A stretch of DNA of 64,000 nucleotides, from NCBI RefSeq assembly GCF_013044505.1, contig NZ_JABERD010000006.1:1-64000 (forward strand), in the 5' to 3' direction. Position numbers and translations under genes: made by a program. Shown here piece after piece: positions 32,465 through 42,004 of this stretch. How positions within the stretch are numbered: position 1 is the stretch's first letter; each line of letters starts with the position of its first letter. Source of the DNA: Streptomyces sp. S3(2020). Lineage in GTDB: Bacteria; Actinomycetota; Actinomycetes; Streptomycetales; Streptomycetaceae. The notes beneath the pieces are model-generated. The model had not been told where the DNA came from, did not search any database, and was given only the letters and a program-made list of their open reading frames with translations.

Positions 32465-33481
32465 TCAGCTGTCGTCGTGTCTCGCCCGGCTCGGCTGCAC
32501 CCGCTTGGGCTCCCCCGGCATCTTCGGATACTCCGGCGGGTAGGGCAGGTCTCCCAGACCGTGGTCGTGTTCGTCCTGGCGTGCCAGTTCCAGCAGGGCG
32601 TCGAGCGAGAAGGCGTGATCGTCCATGTCCGCGTGCACGTCGCCGAGTTCGGCGAAGCGCGCGGGCATGGTCACGAGGTCGAAGTCCTGAGGGTGCGCCT
32701 CGCCGACCTCCTCCCAGCGCAGGGGCGCCGACACAGGGGCGTGCGGGCGCGGCCGTACGGAATAGGCGGACGCGATGGTGCGATCCCTGGCGGTCTGGTT
32801 GTAGTCGACGAAGATCCGCTCGCCGCGCTCCTCCTTCCACCACTTGATCGTCACCTGGTCCGGCATCCGCCGTTCCAGCTCCCGGCCCACCGCGATCGCC
32901 GCCCTGCGGACCTCCGTGAAGGTCCAGCGGGGTTCGATCGGCACGAACACATGCAGGCCCCGCCCGCCGGACGTCTTCGGCCAGCCGCGCAGACCGCCGA
33001 ACTCCTCCAGCACGGCGCGGAGTTCGCCCGCCGCGCGCACGGCGTCGTCGTAGTCCGTGCCGGGCTGCGGGTCGAGGTCGATGCGGAGTTCGTCGGGCCG
33101 GTCGACGTCGTCGCGCCGCACCGGCCAGGGGTGGAAGGTGAGCGTGCCGTACTGGGCGGCCCACAGGACGGCGGCCTCCTCGGTGGGGCACATCTCGTCG
33201 GCGCTGCGGCCGCTGGGGAAGGTGATGTGGGCGGTCGGGATCCAGTCGGGCATGTTCTTCGGTGCGCGCTTCTGGAAGAAGGACTCGCCGGCCACCCCGT
33301 CCGGGTAGCGCTCCAGGGTGGTGGGCCGGTCGCGCAGGGCGCGCAGGATGCCGGGGGCGACCGCCTGGTAGTAGCGGGCCAGGTCGAGCTTGGTGTATCC
33401 GCGCTCCGGGAAGAAGATCTTGTCCGGGCTGGACAGCCGTACGGTCCGGCCGCCCACCTCCAGTTCCACCGCTTCACCCAT
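32465..33481 (-). CDS. LigD-type DNA polymerase/primase domain protein
   Basis: A 338-residue stand-alone PolDom of the LigD/eukaryotic-primase (AEP) family, which fills gaps and adds nucleotides during Ku-dependent non-homologous end joining. Catalytic Asp pair LRIDLDPQPG, the TSGGRGLHVFVPI motif and WKEERGERIFVDYNQ are present. There is no nuclease or ligase domain. It starts at 33481 and is divergent from an ATP-dependent ligase at 33557, with 75 bp between. This split arrangement is usual in actinomycetes. The Ku gene is not in the window. Confidence 0.88.
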   Translation of the reverse strand: MGEAVELEVGGRTVRLSSPDKIFFPERGYTKLDLARYYQAVAPGILRALRDRPTTLERYPDGVAGESFFQKRAPKNMPDWIPTAHITFPSGRSADEMCPTEEAAVLWAAQYGTLTFHPWPVRRDDVDRPDELRIDLDPQPGTDYDDAVRAAGELRAVLEEFGGLRGWPKTSGGRGLHVFVPIEPRWTFTEVRRAAIAVGRELERRMPDQVTIKWWKEERGERIFVDYNQTARDRTIASAYSVRPRPHAPVSAPLRWEEVGEAHPQDFDLVTMPARFAELGDVHADMDDHAFSLDALLELARQDEHDHGLGDLPYPPEYPKMPGEPKRVQPSRARHDDS

Positions 33482-33556
33482 GCGAGCCACGGTAGGCGTA
33501 CCGCGCAAACCTCGCACACCGGGCATACACGGCTTCGCGGGCGCAGAATCGAGAGC

Positions 33557-34618
33557 ATGGATCTGCCGGTGATGCCGCCCGTGAAGCCGATGCTCGCCAA
33601 GTCGGTGGCCAGGATCCCGCCGGACATGCAGTACGAGGCGAAGTGGGACGGGTTCCGGGCGATCGTGTTCCGCGACGGGGCCGAGGTCGAGCTGGGCAGC
33701 CGTACGGGCAAGTCGCTGACCAGGTACTTCCCCGAGCTCGCGGCCGCTCTCCAGGAGCGGGTCCCCGAGCGCTGTGTGCTGGACGGGGAGATCGTGATCG
33801 CCCGGGACGGCCGCCTGGACTTCGACGCGCTCACCGAGCGCATCCACCCGGCGGCCTCCCGGGTCCGCACGCTCGCCGAGCGGACGCCGGCGTCCTTCGT
33901 GGCCTTCGACCTGCTGGCCCTCCGGGACGAGCCGCTCCTGGACGTCCCGCTGAGCGACCGCAGGAAGCTCCTGACCACGGCACTGTCCTCGACGACCGCT
34001 CCGGTGCACGTGGCCCCGGCGACCACGGACATCGAGGTGGCGCGGCGGTGGTTCGAGCAGTACGAGGGAGCGGGCCTCGACGGGGTCATCGCCAAGCCGC
34101 TCACGCTGCGCTATCTCCCGGACGAGCGCGCCATGTTCAAGATCAAGCACGAGCGCACGGCGGACGTCGTCGTCGCCGGCTACCGCTTCCACAAGAGCGG
34201 CCCGATCGTCGGCTCGCTCCTGCTCGGTCTCCACGACGACGCGGGCACGCTCCAGCACGTGGGGGTGTCGGCCGCGTTCCCGATGAAGCGGCGCGCCGAG
34301 CTGGTGGCGGAGCTGGAGCCGCTGCGCATGGCGGATCCCGCCGGACACCCCTGGGCGGCCTGGTCGGACGAGACGGCCCACGAGAGTGCCCGGCTGCCCG
34401 GGGCGCCGAGCCGCTGGTCGGGCAAGAAGGACCTGTCCTGGGTGGCGATCCGGCCGGAACGGGTGGCCGAGGTGGCGTACGACCACATGGAGAACGGCGC
34501 GCGGTTCCGGCACACGGCCCGCTTCCGCCGCTGGCGCCCGGACCGGGAGCCGGAGAGCTGCACGTACGCGCAGCTGGAGGAGCCCGTCGGGTACGACCTG
34601 AACGACATCCTGGGCTGA
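33557..34618 (+). CDS. ATP-dependent DNA ligase (LigC-like)
   Basis: A 353-residue ligase. The adenylated Lys lies in motif I YEAKWDGFRAI; motif III FVAFDLLALRD, motif IV GLDGVIAKPL and motif V MFKIKHERTADVVV follow in order, then an OB fold (GSLLLGLHDDAGTLQHVG). The length fits actinobacterial LigC, the short ligase that can seal breaks in end joining or repair. Start ATG at 33557 (MDLPVMPPVKPMLAK). It is divergent from the LigD-type polymerase gene and ends at a strong hairpin. Confidence 0.88.
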   Translation: MDLPVMPPVKPMLAKSVARIPPDMQYEAKWDGFRAIVFRDGAEVELGSRTGKSLTRYFPELAAALQERVPERCVLDGEIVIARDGRLDFDALTERIHPAASRVRTLAERTPASFVAFDLLALRDEPLLDVPLSDRRKLLTTALSSTTAPVHVAPATTDIEVARRWFEQYEGAGLDGVIAKPLTLRYLPDERAMFKIKHERTADVVVAGYRFHKSGPIVGSLLLGLHDDAGTLQHVGVSAAFPMKRRAELVAELEPLRMADPAGHPWAAWSDETAHESARLPGAPSRWSGKKDLSWVAIRPERVAEVAYDHMENGARFRHTARFRRWRPDREPESCTYAQLEEPVGYDLNDILG

Positions 34619-34677
34619 CGCACCGGGACCCGTCGACGGACGTTCGCCCACCGGGTCCACCCCACCCTCACCCCCTT

Positions 34678-34705
34678 CGCCGAGCGGCTTGTGGGCCGCT
34701 CGGCG
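34678..34705 (+). terminator. Terminator hairpin after the ligase gene
   Basis: CGCCGAGCGGC (34678-34688) and GCCGCTCGGCG (34695-34705) form a perfect 11-bp stem with a six-base loop, 59 bases after the ligase stop. Confidence 0.7.
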
Positions 34706-34807
34706 TAGCGGCGCGCTCCTCAGAGGTACTCACCTCGCCCGATCAAATCCGACCGGGTATGGCAACCAATGAGCACATAAGCGCACAATCAGTGAAACGA
34801 GACTTGG

Positions 34808-35839
34808 GTGGCGACGGTGGGCATGGGACGAAGGGCGCGCACGCGACGCGCCATGACTACGGCGGCGCTCCTGGCCGCCGCACTGACGGTTTCCCTGGCG
34901 GCGGGCTGCACAGGCACCAACCAGCCCGGCCCGTCCGACGACGGAAGAGGAGCGGAACAGGACCGGACCCCGCAGACCCCGAACCAGGACCCGGGCCAAG
35001 AGCCCTCGCAGAGCGGGCTGACCGGCGAGTCGGCGCTCGCCGTGAAGATCGACAACGTGCGGGCGGCCCGCCCGCACACGGGCACCGACTCCGCGGACAT
35101 CATCTACGCCGAGCAGGTCGAGGGCGGCCTGAGCCGGCTGATGGCGGTGTACGCGACCAAGCTGCCCAAGGTCGTCGGGCCGGTGCGCAGCGCCCGGGAG
35201 TCCGATCTGGAGCTGCTGCGCCAGTTCGACCACCCGACGCTCGCCTTCTCCGGCGCCCAGGGGAAGCTGATGCCGCTGATCGACAAGGCGCCGCTGAACC
35301 CGCAGACGCCCGGCGAGACGTCCGGCGCCTACTACCGGGGCAGCGACAAGTCCGCCCCGCACAACCTCTATCTGCGCCCGGACCGTCTGATGCCCTCGGT
35401 TCCGGGCGCGGACGCCCTGACGACCGGCTTCACCTATGGCGCCGCCCCGTCGTCCGGCGGGACGAAGGACACCTCGGAGACCGTGCGCTACCCGGCGGCC
35501 ACCTTCCGGTTCACCTGGTCCCCGAGCCGGGACCGCTACCTGGTCTCGATGGACGGGACACCGTCGGTGACGACCACCGGCAAGCGGCTCGCCCCGGCGA
35601 CGGTCGTCGTGCAGTACGTCAAGATCCGCAAGTCCGGCTTCCACGATTTCCTCGGCAACAACACGCCGTACACCGAGACGGTGGGCTCGGGGAAGGCGAA
35701 GGTGCTGCGTGACGGGAAGGCGTACACCGTCGACTGGAAGCGCGAGAAGGCGACGGACGGTACGACGTTCACGACGGGTGACGGCGACCCGGTGAACTTC
35801 GCCGAGGGGCAGGTCTGGGTGGTCTTCGCCAAGGCCTGA
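34808..35839 (+). CDS. DUF3048 (YerB-like) lipoprotein
   Basis: A 343-residue lipoprotein: basic start, hydrophobic stretch and lipobox SLAAGC, then a Pro/Gln-rich spacer. The DUF3048 core is clear: ALAVKIDNVRAARPHTG, ADIIYAEQVEGGLSRLMAVY, VGPVRSARESDLELL, and a C-terminal half ending with VQYVKIRKSGFHDF and NFAEGQVWVVFAKA. Homologues (YerB) are extracytoplasmic and have no settled function. Starts at GTG 34808 or ATG 34823 are both possible; both leave the lipobox intact. Confidence 0.85.
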   Translation: MATVGMGRRARTRRAMTTAALLAAALTVSLAAGCTGTNQPGPSDDGRGAEQDRTPQTPNQDPGQEPSQSGLTGESALAVKIDNVRAARPHTGTDSADIIYAEQVEGGLSRLMAVYATKLPKVVGPVRSARESDLELLRQFDHPTLAFSGAQGKLMPLIDKAPLNPQTPGETSGAYYRGSDKSAPHNLYLRPDRLMPSVPGADALTTGFTYGAAPSSGGTKDTSETVRYPAATFRFTWSPSRDRYLVSMDGTPSVTTTGKRLAPATVVVQYVKIRKSGFHDFLGNNTPYTETVGSGKAKVLRDGKAYTVDWKREKATDGTTFTTGDGDPVNFAEGQVWVVFAKA

Positions 35840-35891
35840 GCGGGTCGGGCGAAGTCCACTGCGGCGCCTCACCGCTCAGCCGGCGGAGCGC

Positions 35892-36356
35892 CTAGCGCTG
35901 GGCGACGAGGGGTTCCGCGGGGTTGCGGAGCCCCTCGGCCGCGTCCGAGACACGCTGGATGAGTTCGAAGAAGACGGACCGCTCGTCGGCGGAGAGCGGG
36001 GCCAGGAAGACCTGGTTCATCCGGGCCGTGCGCACGGTCAGTTTGCGGTGGGTGCGCGTCCCGTCGTCGGTGAGGCGCAGCAGGAACCGCCGGCCGTCCT
36101 GCGGGTCGCGCACCTTGTCGACCAGTCCGCGGCGGTCCAGACGGCTGATCACCTCGGCGATGGTGGACCGGTCCAGGCCCACCCGCTCCCCCACCGTGCG
36201 CTGGTCGAGACCCGGCTCGGTGACGAGCGCGTTGAGGACGGCGAACTGCGGCGAGGTGATCTCCTCCGAGACCATCGTGTTCCAGAGCAGGTAGTGCGCC
36301 TGCTGGAGCCGCCGGGCCAGGTGCCCGGGGTGGGTGGTGAGGTCCACCGCGGCCAT
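35892..36356 (-). CDS. pcaV: MarR family regulator of the pca operon
   Basis: A 154-residue MarR-type winged-helix repressor divergent from pcaI. The wing and recognition helix read LDRSTIAEVISRLDRRGLV and RDPQDGRRFLLRLTDDG. Arg15 (LARRLQQ) is present; in S. coelicolor PcaV this Arg contacts the ligand protocatechuate, as I recall from published structural work. On binding the ligand the repressor leaves DNA and the pca genes are expressed. Orthology rests on position and the N-terminus. Three perfect palindromes in the shared promoter region are candidate binding sites. Confidence 0.88.
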   Translation of the reverse strand: MAAVDLTTHPGHLARRLQQAHYLLWNTMVSEEITSPQFAVLNALVTEPGLDQRTVGERVGLDRSTIAEVISRLDRRGLVDKVRDPQDGRRFLLRLTDDGTRTHRKLTVRTARMNQVFLAPLSADERSVFFELIQRVSDAAEGLRNPAEPLVAQR

Positions 36357-36408
36357 GTGCGCTCCCGAGGTCGTATTCGTAAGTGCACTGAACGATACCC
36401 GGCGGGAC

Positions 36409-36421
36409 GCAGACTGTCTGC
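36409..36421. promoter_or_regulatory. Palindrome in the pcaV-pcaI intergenic region
   Basis: GCAGAC-T-GTCTGC is a perfect 13-bp palindrome 53 bp upstream of pcaV. It is a candidate site for PcaV autoregulation. Confidence 0.4.
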
Positions 36422-36461
36422 AACCTCGCTCACGCTACTGACCTCACACTTCTCCTGGGTC

Positions 36462-36532
36462 TTGACGTCGTCGCCGTCCGGTGGCAGCGTGAAGGAAACT
36501 TCACCGAAATGCTCAGTGCCCTGATTAATCAG
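36462..36532 (+). promoter_or_regulatory. pcaI promoter region with two operator-like palindromes
   Basis: TTGACG at 36462-36467 is a -35 candidate. GTGAAG-GAAA-CTTCAC (36489-36504) is a perfect 16-bp palindrome where RNA polymerase would start, and CTGATTAATCAG (36521-36532) is a perfect 12-bp palindrome 18 bp before the pcaI start. Both are placed to block transcription and suit a dimeric MarR repressor. Confidence 0.5.
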
Positions 36533-36550
36533 CGAGATGGAGCTTCACGC

Positions 36551-37306
36551 ATGGACAAGGTGGTCGCCACCGCCGCCGAGGCGGTGGCCGATGTGCCGGA
36601 CGGCGCGACACTCGCCGTCGGCGGCTTCGGACTCAGCGGGGTGCCGAACGTGCTGATCCAGGCCCTGTACGAGCGTGAGGTCAGCGGCCTCGGCGTGGTC
36701 TCCAACAACTGCGGTGCGATGGAGTCCGGGCTGGCGGTCCTGCTCGCCGCCGGGCGCATCGCGCGGGTGACCGGCTCCTACATCGGCGCCAACAAGGAGT
36801 TCGCGCGGCAGTACCTGTCCGGTGAGCTGGAGGTCGAGATGATCCCGCAGGGCACGCTCGCCGAGCGGCTGCGCGCCGGTGGCGCGGGCATCCCCGCCTT
36901 CTTCACCCCGGCCGGCGTGGGCACCCAGGTCGCCGAGGGCGGGCTCCCGTGGCGCTACGACGGTGAGGGCGGCGTCGCGCTCGCCTCGCCGCCGAAGGAG
37001 GTGCGGGAGTTCGACGGCACCGAGTACGTGCTGGAGCGCGGGATCCGCACCGACTTCGCGCTGGTGCGGGCGGCTCGCGGGGACCGGCACGGGAACCTCG
37101 TCTTCAACAAGTCCACGCGCAACTTCAACCCCCTCGCGGCGATGGCCGGGCGGATCACGATCGCCGAGGTCGAGGAGCTCGTCGAGCCGGGCGAGATCGA
37201 GCCGGACGCGGTGCATCTGCCGGGCATCTTCGTGCAGCGGGTGGTGGCACTGACGGCGGAGCAGGCCGCCGACAAGCGGATCGAGCAGCGGACGGTGAGC
37301 AACTGA
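36551..37306 (+). CDS. pcaI: 3-oxoadipate CoA-transferase subunit A
   Basis: A 251-residue alpha subunit of the enzyme that moves CoA from succinyl-CoA to 3-oxoadipate. Family markers: [69 protein letters not shown] and [25 protein letters not shown]. The ATG at 36551 is preceded by GGAG. The stop overlaps the pcaJ start. First gene of the pcaIJF-HGBL operon. At 251 residues it is slightly longer than many A subunits. Confidence 0.93.
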   Translation: MDKVVATAAEAVADVPDGATLAVGGFGLSGVPNVLIQALYEREVSGLGVVSNNCGAMESGLAVLLAAGRIARVTGSYIGANKEFARQYLSGELEVEMIPQGTLAERLRAGGAGIPAFFTPAGVGTQVAEGGLPWRYDGEGGVALASPPKEVREFDGTEYVLERGIRTDFALVRAARGDRHGNLVFNKSTRNFNPLAAMAGRITIAEVEELVEPGEIEPDAVHLPGIFVQRVVALTAEQAADKRIEQRTVSN

Positions 37307-37950
37307 TGGCCTGGACACGCGAGCAGATGGCCGCGCGCGCGGCGCGCGAGCTTCAGGACGGGCAGTACGTCAACCTCGGCATCGGCCTGCCCACGCTGAT
37401 CCCCAACTACCTGCCCGAGGGAGTGGAGGTGATCCTGGAGTCCGAGAACGGCATCCTGGGCACCGGCCCCTACCCCACCGAGGACCAGGTCGACCCGGAT
37501 CTGATCAACGCCGGCAAGGAGACCGTCACGGTCCTGCCCGGCGCCTCCTTCTTCGACTCGGCGCTGTCCTTCTCGATGATCCGCGGCGGCCACATCGACG
37601 TCGCCGTGCTGGGCGCGATGCAGGTCTCCGCGGGCGGTGACCTGGCGAACTGGGCCATCCCCGGGAAGATGATCACCGGGATCGGCGGGGCGATGGACCT
37701 GGTCCACGGCGCCCGCACGGTCATCGTGGTGATGACCCACACCGCCAAGGACGGCTCGCCGAAGATCCTCGCGGAGTGCGCGCTGCCGCTCACGGGCAAG
37801 GCGTGTGTGAACCGGGTCATCACCGACCTCGGAGTGATCGACGTGACCGCGCAGGGGCTGGTGCTGACCGAGGTCGCCCCCGGCGTCGCCGTGGACGACG
37901 TCATCGCGAAGACCGACGCCAAGCTGACCGTCGCGGAGGACCTGCTGTGA
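37306..37950 (+). CDS. pcaJ: 3-oxoadipate CoA-transferase subunit B
   Basis: A 214-residue beta subunit. It contains the catalytic Glu47 in [11 protein letters not shown], the [17 protein letters not shown] entry motif, and [17 protein letters not shown] with [15 protein letters not shown]. Start and stop overlap pcaI (ATGA) and pcaF (GTGA), giving tight translational coupling and equal subunit supply. Confidence 0.94.
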   Translation: MAWTREQMAARAARELQDGQYVNLGIGLPTLIPNYLPEGVEVILESENGILGTGPYPTEDQVDPDLINAGKETVTVLPGASFFDSALSFSMIRGGHIDVAVLGAMQVSAGGDLANWAIPGKMITGIGGAMDLVHGARTVIVVMTHTAKDGSPKILAECALPLTGKACVNRVITDLGVIDVTAQGLVLTEVAPGVAVDDVIAKTDAKLTVAEDLL

Positions 37951-39149
37951 AGCCCGTGTACATCGTCGACGCGGTCCGCACCCCGATCGGCCGCTACAGC
38001 GGCGGCCTGTCCTCGGTGCGCCCGGACGACCTGGCCGCCCACGCCATCCGCGAACTCCTCGCCCGTACGCCCGGCCTGGACCCCTCCCGCGTCGAGGACG
38101 TCTACTTCGGCAACGCCAACGGCGCCGGCGAGGAGAACCGCAACGTCGCCCGCATGGGCGCGCTGCTCGCGGGCCTGCCGACCTCCGTCCCCGGCGTCAC
38201 CGTCAACCGACTGTGCGCGTCCGGCCTGGAGGCGGTGATCCAGGCGGCCCGCGCCATCGCGGTCGGCGACGCCTCCGTCGCCGTGGCGGGCGGTGTCGAG
38301 TCGATGACCCGCGCGCCGTACGTGCTGCCCAAGAACGACCGGGCCTTCCCCGCCGGGCACACCGAGATGTACTCGACCACCCTCGGCTGGCGCATGGTCA
38401 ACCCGAGGATGGATCCGCAGTGGACGATCCCGCTGGGCGAGTCGGCCGAACTCATCGCCGACAAGCACAAGATCACGCGTGAGCAGCAGGACGAGTTCGC
38501 GCTGGCCTCGCACCAAAAGGCGGCCGCCGCGCAGGAACAGGGTCTCTTCGACGCCGAGCTCGCGCCCGTGCCGATCCCGCAGCGCAAGGGCGAGCCGGTG
38601 GTCCTCGGCGCCGACGAGTGCGTGCGGGCCGACGCCTCGCTCGCGGCGATGGCGAAGCTCAAGCCGTCGTTCCGTAAGGACGGCGGTACGGTCACCGCGG
38701 GCAACGCCTCCCCGCTGAACGACGGTGCGGCGGCGCTCCTGCTGGTGGACGAGGAGGGCCTGCGGGCGACGGGGCGCGAGCCACTGGCCCGCGTCTCGGC
38801 GACCGGGGTGAACGCCCTGGACCCGGACTACTTCGGGCTCGCCCCGGTGGAGGCCGTCAACCGGGCACTCGCCAAGGCCGGCAAGGGGTTTGACGACCTG
38901 TCGGTCCTGGAACTGAACGAGGCCTTCGCCGCCCAGGTCCTCGGATGCGTCGCCGAATGGCCGGAGTTCGACCCGGCGATCCTCAATCCGCAGGGCGGCG
39001 CGATCGCCCTCGGGCATCCGCTGGGGGCGTCCGGTGCGCGCCTCGCCGGCACGGTGGCTCATCAACTTGCCCGGGCGGGCAGTGGAGTTGGTGTGGCCAC
39101 GTTGTGCATCGGCGTCGGCCAAGGGCTCGCCCTCGTCCTGGAACGCTGA
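37947..39149 (+). CDS. pcaF: 3-oxoadipyl-CoA thiolase
   Basis: A 400-residue thiolase that cleaves 3-oxoadipyl-CoA to succinyl-CoA and acetyl-CoA, the last step of the pathway. Nucleophile Cys90 in [12 protein letters not shown], His357 in [12 protein letters not shown], and the acid-base Cys387 in LCIGVGQG are all present. The GTG start overlaps the pcaJ stop. A 141-bp spacer with a dispersed repeat separates it from pcaH. Confidence 0.94.
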   Translation: MKPVYIVDAVRTPIGRYSGGLSSVRPDDLAAHAIRELLARTPGLDPSRVEDVYFGNANGAGEENRNVARMGALLAGLPTSVPGVTVNRLCASGLEAVIQAARAIAVGDASVAVAGGVESMTRAPYVLPKNDRAFPAGHTEMYSTTLGWRMVNPRMDPQWTIPLGESAELIADKHKITREQQDEFALASHQKAAAAQEQGLFDAELAPVPIPQRKGEPVVLGADECVRADASLAAMAKLKPSFRKDGGTVTAGNASPLNDGAAALLLVDEEGLRATGREPLARVSATGVNALDPDYFGLAPVEAVNRALAKAGKGFDDLSVLELNEAFAAQVLGCVAEWPEFDPAILNPQGGAIALGHPLGASGARLAGTVAHQLARAGSGVGVATLCIGVGQGLALVLER

Positions 39150-39169
39150 GCTGTGATCGCGACTACCGG

Positions 39170-39242
39170 CCGTCTGTAGCTGGTCGCGCCCACGCGGCAG
39201 AGCCGCAATTCAGTACAGCCCCGCGCCCCTGAAGGAGCGCGC
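39170..39242. repeat. Dispersed Streptomyces intergenic repeat inside the pca operon
   Basis: The segment from CTGTAGCTGGTCGCGCCCAC to CAGCCCCGCGCCCCTGAAGG resembles a short GC-rich element that I recall occurring many times between genes in Streptomyces genomes. It has weak inverted symmetry (GCGCGGGG-type arms). It could act as attenuator or processing site between pcaF and pcaH. Confidence 0.5.
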
Positions 39243-39290
39243 CACCTCCCCCGATTCGACCTGAACGCCCGGAACCCCCAGGACCATCCC

Positions 39291-40064
39291 ATGACACTCA
39301 CCCAGCACGACATCGACCAGGAGATCGCGGCCGAGCACGCCGCCTACGAGAAGCGGGTCGCCGACGGGGCGCCCGTCGAGCACCAGCCGCGCCGCGACTA
39401 CGCGCCGTACCGCTCCTCGGTGCTGCGGCACCCCGAACAGCCGCCGATCACGATCGACGTGTCCAAGGACCCGGAGCTGGTGGAGCTGCACTCCCCCGCC
39501 TTCGGGGAGCGGGACATCACCGAGATCGACAACGACCTCACCCGGCAGCACAACGGTGAGCCGATCGGTGAGCGGATCACCGTCTCCGGGCGGCTGCTGG
39601 ACCGCGACGGGCGTCCGTTGCGCGGCCAGCTGGTCGAGATCTGGCAGTCCAACTCGGCCGGCCGGTACGCCCATCAGCGCGAGCAGCACGACGCCCCGCT
39701 GGACCCGAACTTCACGGGCGTGGGCCGCACCCTCACCGACGGCGACGGGCACTACCGCTTCACGACGATCCAGCCGGGCCCCTACCCGTGGCGTCAGCAC
39801 CTCAACGCGTGGCGGCCCGCGCACATCCACTTCTCCCTCTTCGGCACGGCGTTCACCCAGCGGCTCGTGACACAGATGTACTTCCCGGCCGACCCGCTGT
39901 TCCCGTACGACCCGATCATCCAGTCGGTGACGGACGACGCGGCCCGGCAGCGCCTCGTCGCCACGTACGACCACGACCTGTCGGTGCCGGAGTTCTCGAT
40001 GGGCTACCACTGGGACATCGTCCTCGACGGCCCGAACGCCACCTGGATCGAAGAAGGACGCTGA
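39291..40064 (+). CDS. pcaH: Protocatechuate 3,4-dioxygenase beta subunit
   Basis: A 257-residue iron-binding subunit of the intradiol dioxygenase that opens protocatechuate to 3-carboxy-cis,cis-muconate. The four Fe(III) ligands fit the family: Tyr126 (SAGRYAHQ), Tyr165 (GPYPWRQH), His178 and His180 (PAHIHFSLFG). The N-terminal extension DYAPYRSSVLRHP is typical of beta subunits. Six bases separate its stop from pcaG. Confidence 0.95.
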   Translation: MTLTQHDIDQEIAAEHAAYEKRVADGAPVEHQPRRDYAPYRSSVLRHPEQPPITIDVSKDPELVELHSPAFGERDITEIDNDLTRQHNGEPIGERITVSGRLLDRDGRPLRGQLVEIWQSNSAGRYAHQREQHDAPLDPNFTGVGRTLTDGDGHYRFTTIQPGPYPWRQHLNAWRPAHIHFSLFGTAFTQRLVTQMYFPADPLFPYDPIIQSVTDDAARQRLVATYDHDLSVPEFSMGYHWDIVLDGPNATWIEEGR

Positions 40065-40070
40065 CCTCCC

Positions 40071-40676
40071 ATGACGAAGATCGACACAAGCCGTCCCGAG
40101 ACGGTGCTGCCCACTCCGTCGCACACGGTCGGCCCCTTCTACGGCCACGCCCTCCCCTTCCCCGGCGGCGGCGACATCGCGCCCGTCGGCCACCCGGACA
40201 CCATCGCGCTCCAGGGATACGTCTACGACGGCGAGGGAAACCCGCTGCCGGACGCGTTCGTGGAGCTGTGGGGGGCCGACCCGGACGGCAATGTCCCGAC
40301 GGTCGACGGCTCGATGCGGCGCGACCCGGCGAGCGGTGGCTTCCTGGGCCGCAACGGCGTGGAGTTCACCGGCTGGGGACGCGTCCAGACGGACGCCAAC
40401 GGCCACTGGTCCGCGCGGACGCTGCGCCCGGGCGCCCGGGGAAAAAGCGCGCCCTACCTCAGCGTGTGCCTCTTCGCGCGCGGGCTCCTCGTGCACCTCT
40501 ACACCCGGATCTACCTCCCGGGCGACGACGCGGCGCTCGCCGCCGACCCGCTGCTCTCCCAGGTGGCCGAGGCACGCCGGAACACGCTTGTCGCCACGGA
40601 CGGCGCGCTGGGGACCTACCGTTTCGACATCCGCCTTCAGGGCGAAGGCGAAACGGTCTTCCTGGAGTTCCAGTGA
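40071..40676 (+). CDS. pcaG: Protocatechuate 3,4-dioxygenase alpha subunit
   Basis: A 201-residue subunit that completes the active site with PcaH. Markers: PTPSHTVGPFYGHALPF, VELWGADPDGN, GRVQTDANGHWSARTLRPG and FARGLLVHLYTRIYL. The metal Tyr/His set is absent, as expected for alpha. The stop overlaps the pcaB GTG start. Confidence 0.95.
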   Translation: MTKIDTSRPETVLPTPSHTVGPFYGHALPFPGGGDIAPVGHPDTIALQGYVYDGEGNPLPDAFVELWGADPDGNVPTVDGSMRRDPASGGFLGRNGVEFTGWGRVQTDANGHWSARTLRPGARGKSAPYLSVCLFARGLLVHLYTRIYLPGDDAALAADPLLSQVAEARRNTLVATDGALGTYRFDIRLQGEGETVFLEFQ

Positions 40677-42004
40677 CTTCTGCCGAACCCGACACCGGTC
40701 TGCTCGCCCCCGGGTGGGCCGGTTCCCCCGCCGCGTCCGCGACGAGCGACACCGCCTATCTGCGGGCCCTGCTCGACGCGGAGGCCGCGCTGACCCGCGC
40801 CCAGGCGACGCTGGGCCTGGCTCCCGAGGAGGCCGCCACGGCGGTCACCGCGGCCGCCCGGTCCACGGCCTTCGACCCCCAGGACATCGCCGTACGGGCG
40901 CGGGCGGGCGGCAACCCGGTGATCCCGCTCGTCGCCGATCTCACGAAGGCGGTCGTCGGGGCGTACGGGTCGTACGTCCATCGGGGTGCGACGAGCCAGG
41001 ACATCATGGACACGGCGACGGTGCTGGTCGCCGTACGCACCCTAGACCTGGTCCGTGCCGACCTCGGGCGGACGGAGTCGGCGCTGGCCCGGCTGGCCGC
41101 CGCGCACCGGGACACCGCGATGCCGGGACGCACGCTCACCCAGCACGCCGTGCCGACGACCTTCGGGCTGAAGGCGGCCGGGTGGCGGTCGCTGGTGCTG
41201 GACGCGCGGGACCGGATCACGGCCGTACGGAACTCGCTGCCCGCCCAACTCGGCGGCGCGGCCGGGACCCTGGCCGCCTTCACCGCGTACGGCGCCGCCG
41301 ACCCGACCTCGCTGCCGGCGGCGTACGCCCGGGAACTCGGTCTGCGGGCGCCCGAGCTGCCCTGGCACACCCTGCGCACCCCGATCGCCGATCTCGCCGG
41401 ATGTCTGGCGTTCGCGGCCGGAGCGCTGGGGAAGGTCGCCGCGGATGTGCTGACGCTGGCCCGTACCGAGATCGCCGAGGTCTCGGAGGGCAGCGGCGGC
41501 GGTTCGTCGGCGATGCCGCACAAGGCGAATCCCGTACGGTCCACGCTGATCGCGGCCGCGGCCCGGCGGGCGCCGCAGCTCGCGGCCACGCTGTACGCGT
41601 CGCTGGCCGCGGAGGACGAGCGGCCGGCCGGGGCCTGGCACGCGGAGTGGGAGCCGCTGCGGGACCTGCTGCGGCTGGTCGGCGGTGCCGCCCGGGACGC
41701 CGCCGAACTCACCGAAGGGCTGCGGGTGCACGCGGACGTGATGCGTGCGCACCTGGACCTCACCCACGGGTTGATCGTCTCCGAGCGACTCTCCGCCGAA
41801 CTGGCGCCGGTACTGGGCCGGGCGCGCGCCAAGGCCCTGCTGACCGAGCTGGCCGGCCGTACCTACGCCGAGGGCCGCGGCCTGGGCGAACTCCTGGCGG
41901 AGGAACCGGAGTTGAAGGGCGTCGATCTCGACAGCCTCACCGACCCAGCCCGCTACACGGGGGCGGCCGCCGCCCTCACCGATCGTGCTCTGGAGCGACG
42001 TTGA
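40673..42004 (+). CDS. pcaB: 3-carboxy-cis,cis-muconate cycloisomerase
   Basis: A 443-residue fumarase/aspartase superfamily enzyme that converts 3-carboxy-cis,cis-muconate to 4-carboxymuconolactone. Family signature GSSAMPHKANPVRS and the TLTQHAVPTTFGLKAAGW region are present, as is RGATSQDIMDTA. The GTG at 40673 overlaps the pcaG stop. The stop overlaps the TTG start of pcaL. Confidence 0.93.
   Translation: MTSAEPDTGLLAPGWAGSPAASATSDTAYLRALLDAEAALTRAQATLGLAPEEAATAVTAAARSTAFDPQDIAVRARAGGNPVIPLVADLTKAVVGAYGSYVHRGATSQDIMDTATVLVAVRTLDLVRADLGRTESALARLAAAHRDTAMPGRTLTQHAVPTTFGLKAAGWRSLVLDARDRITAVRNSLPAQLGGAAGTLAAFTAYGAADPTSLPAAYARELGLRAPELPWHTLRTPIADLAGCLAFAAGALGKVAADVLTLARTEIAEVSEGSGGGSSAMPHKANPVRSTLIAAAARRAPQLAATLYASLAAEDERPAGAWHAEWEPLRDLLRLVGGAARDAAELTEGLRVHADVMRAHLDLTHGLIVSERLSAELAPVLGRARAKALLTELAGRTYAEGRGLGELLAEEPELKGVDLDSLTDPARYTGAAAALTDRALERR

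Noticed and set aside
33482..34660. An N-terminal extension of the LigD-type polymerase antisense to the ligase
   Set aside because: The extra part has no domain and overlaps the ligase gene completely; the polymerase domain begins at 33481.
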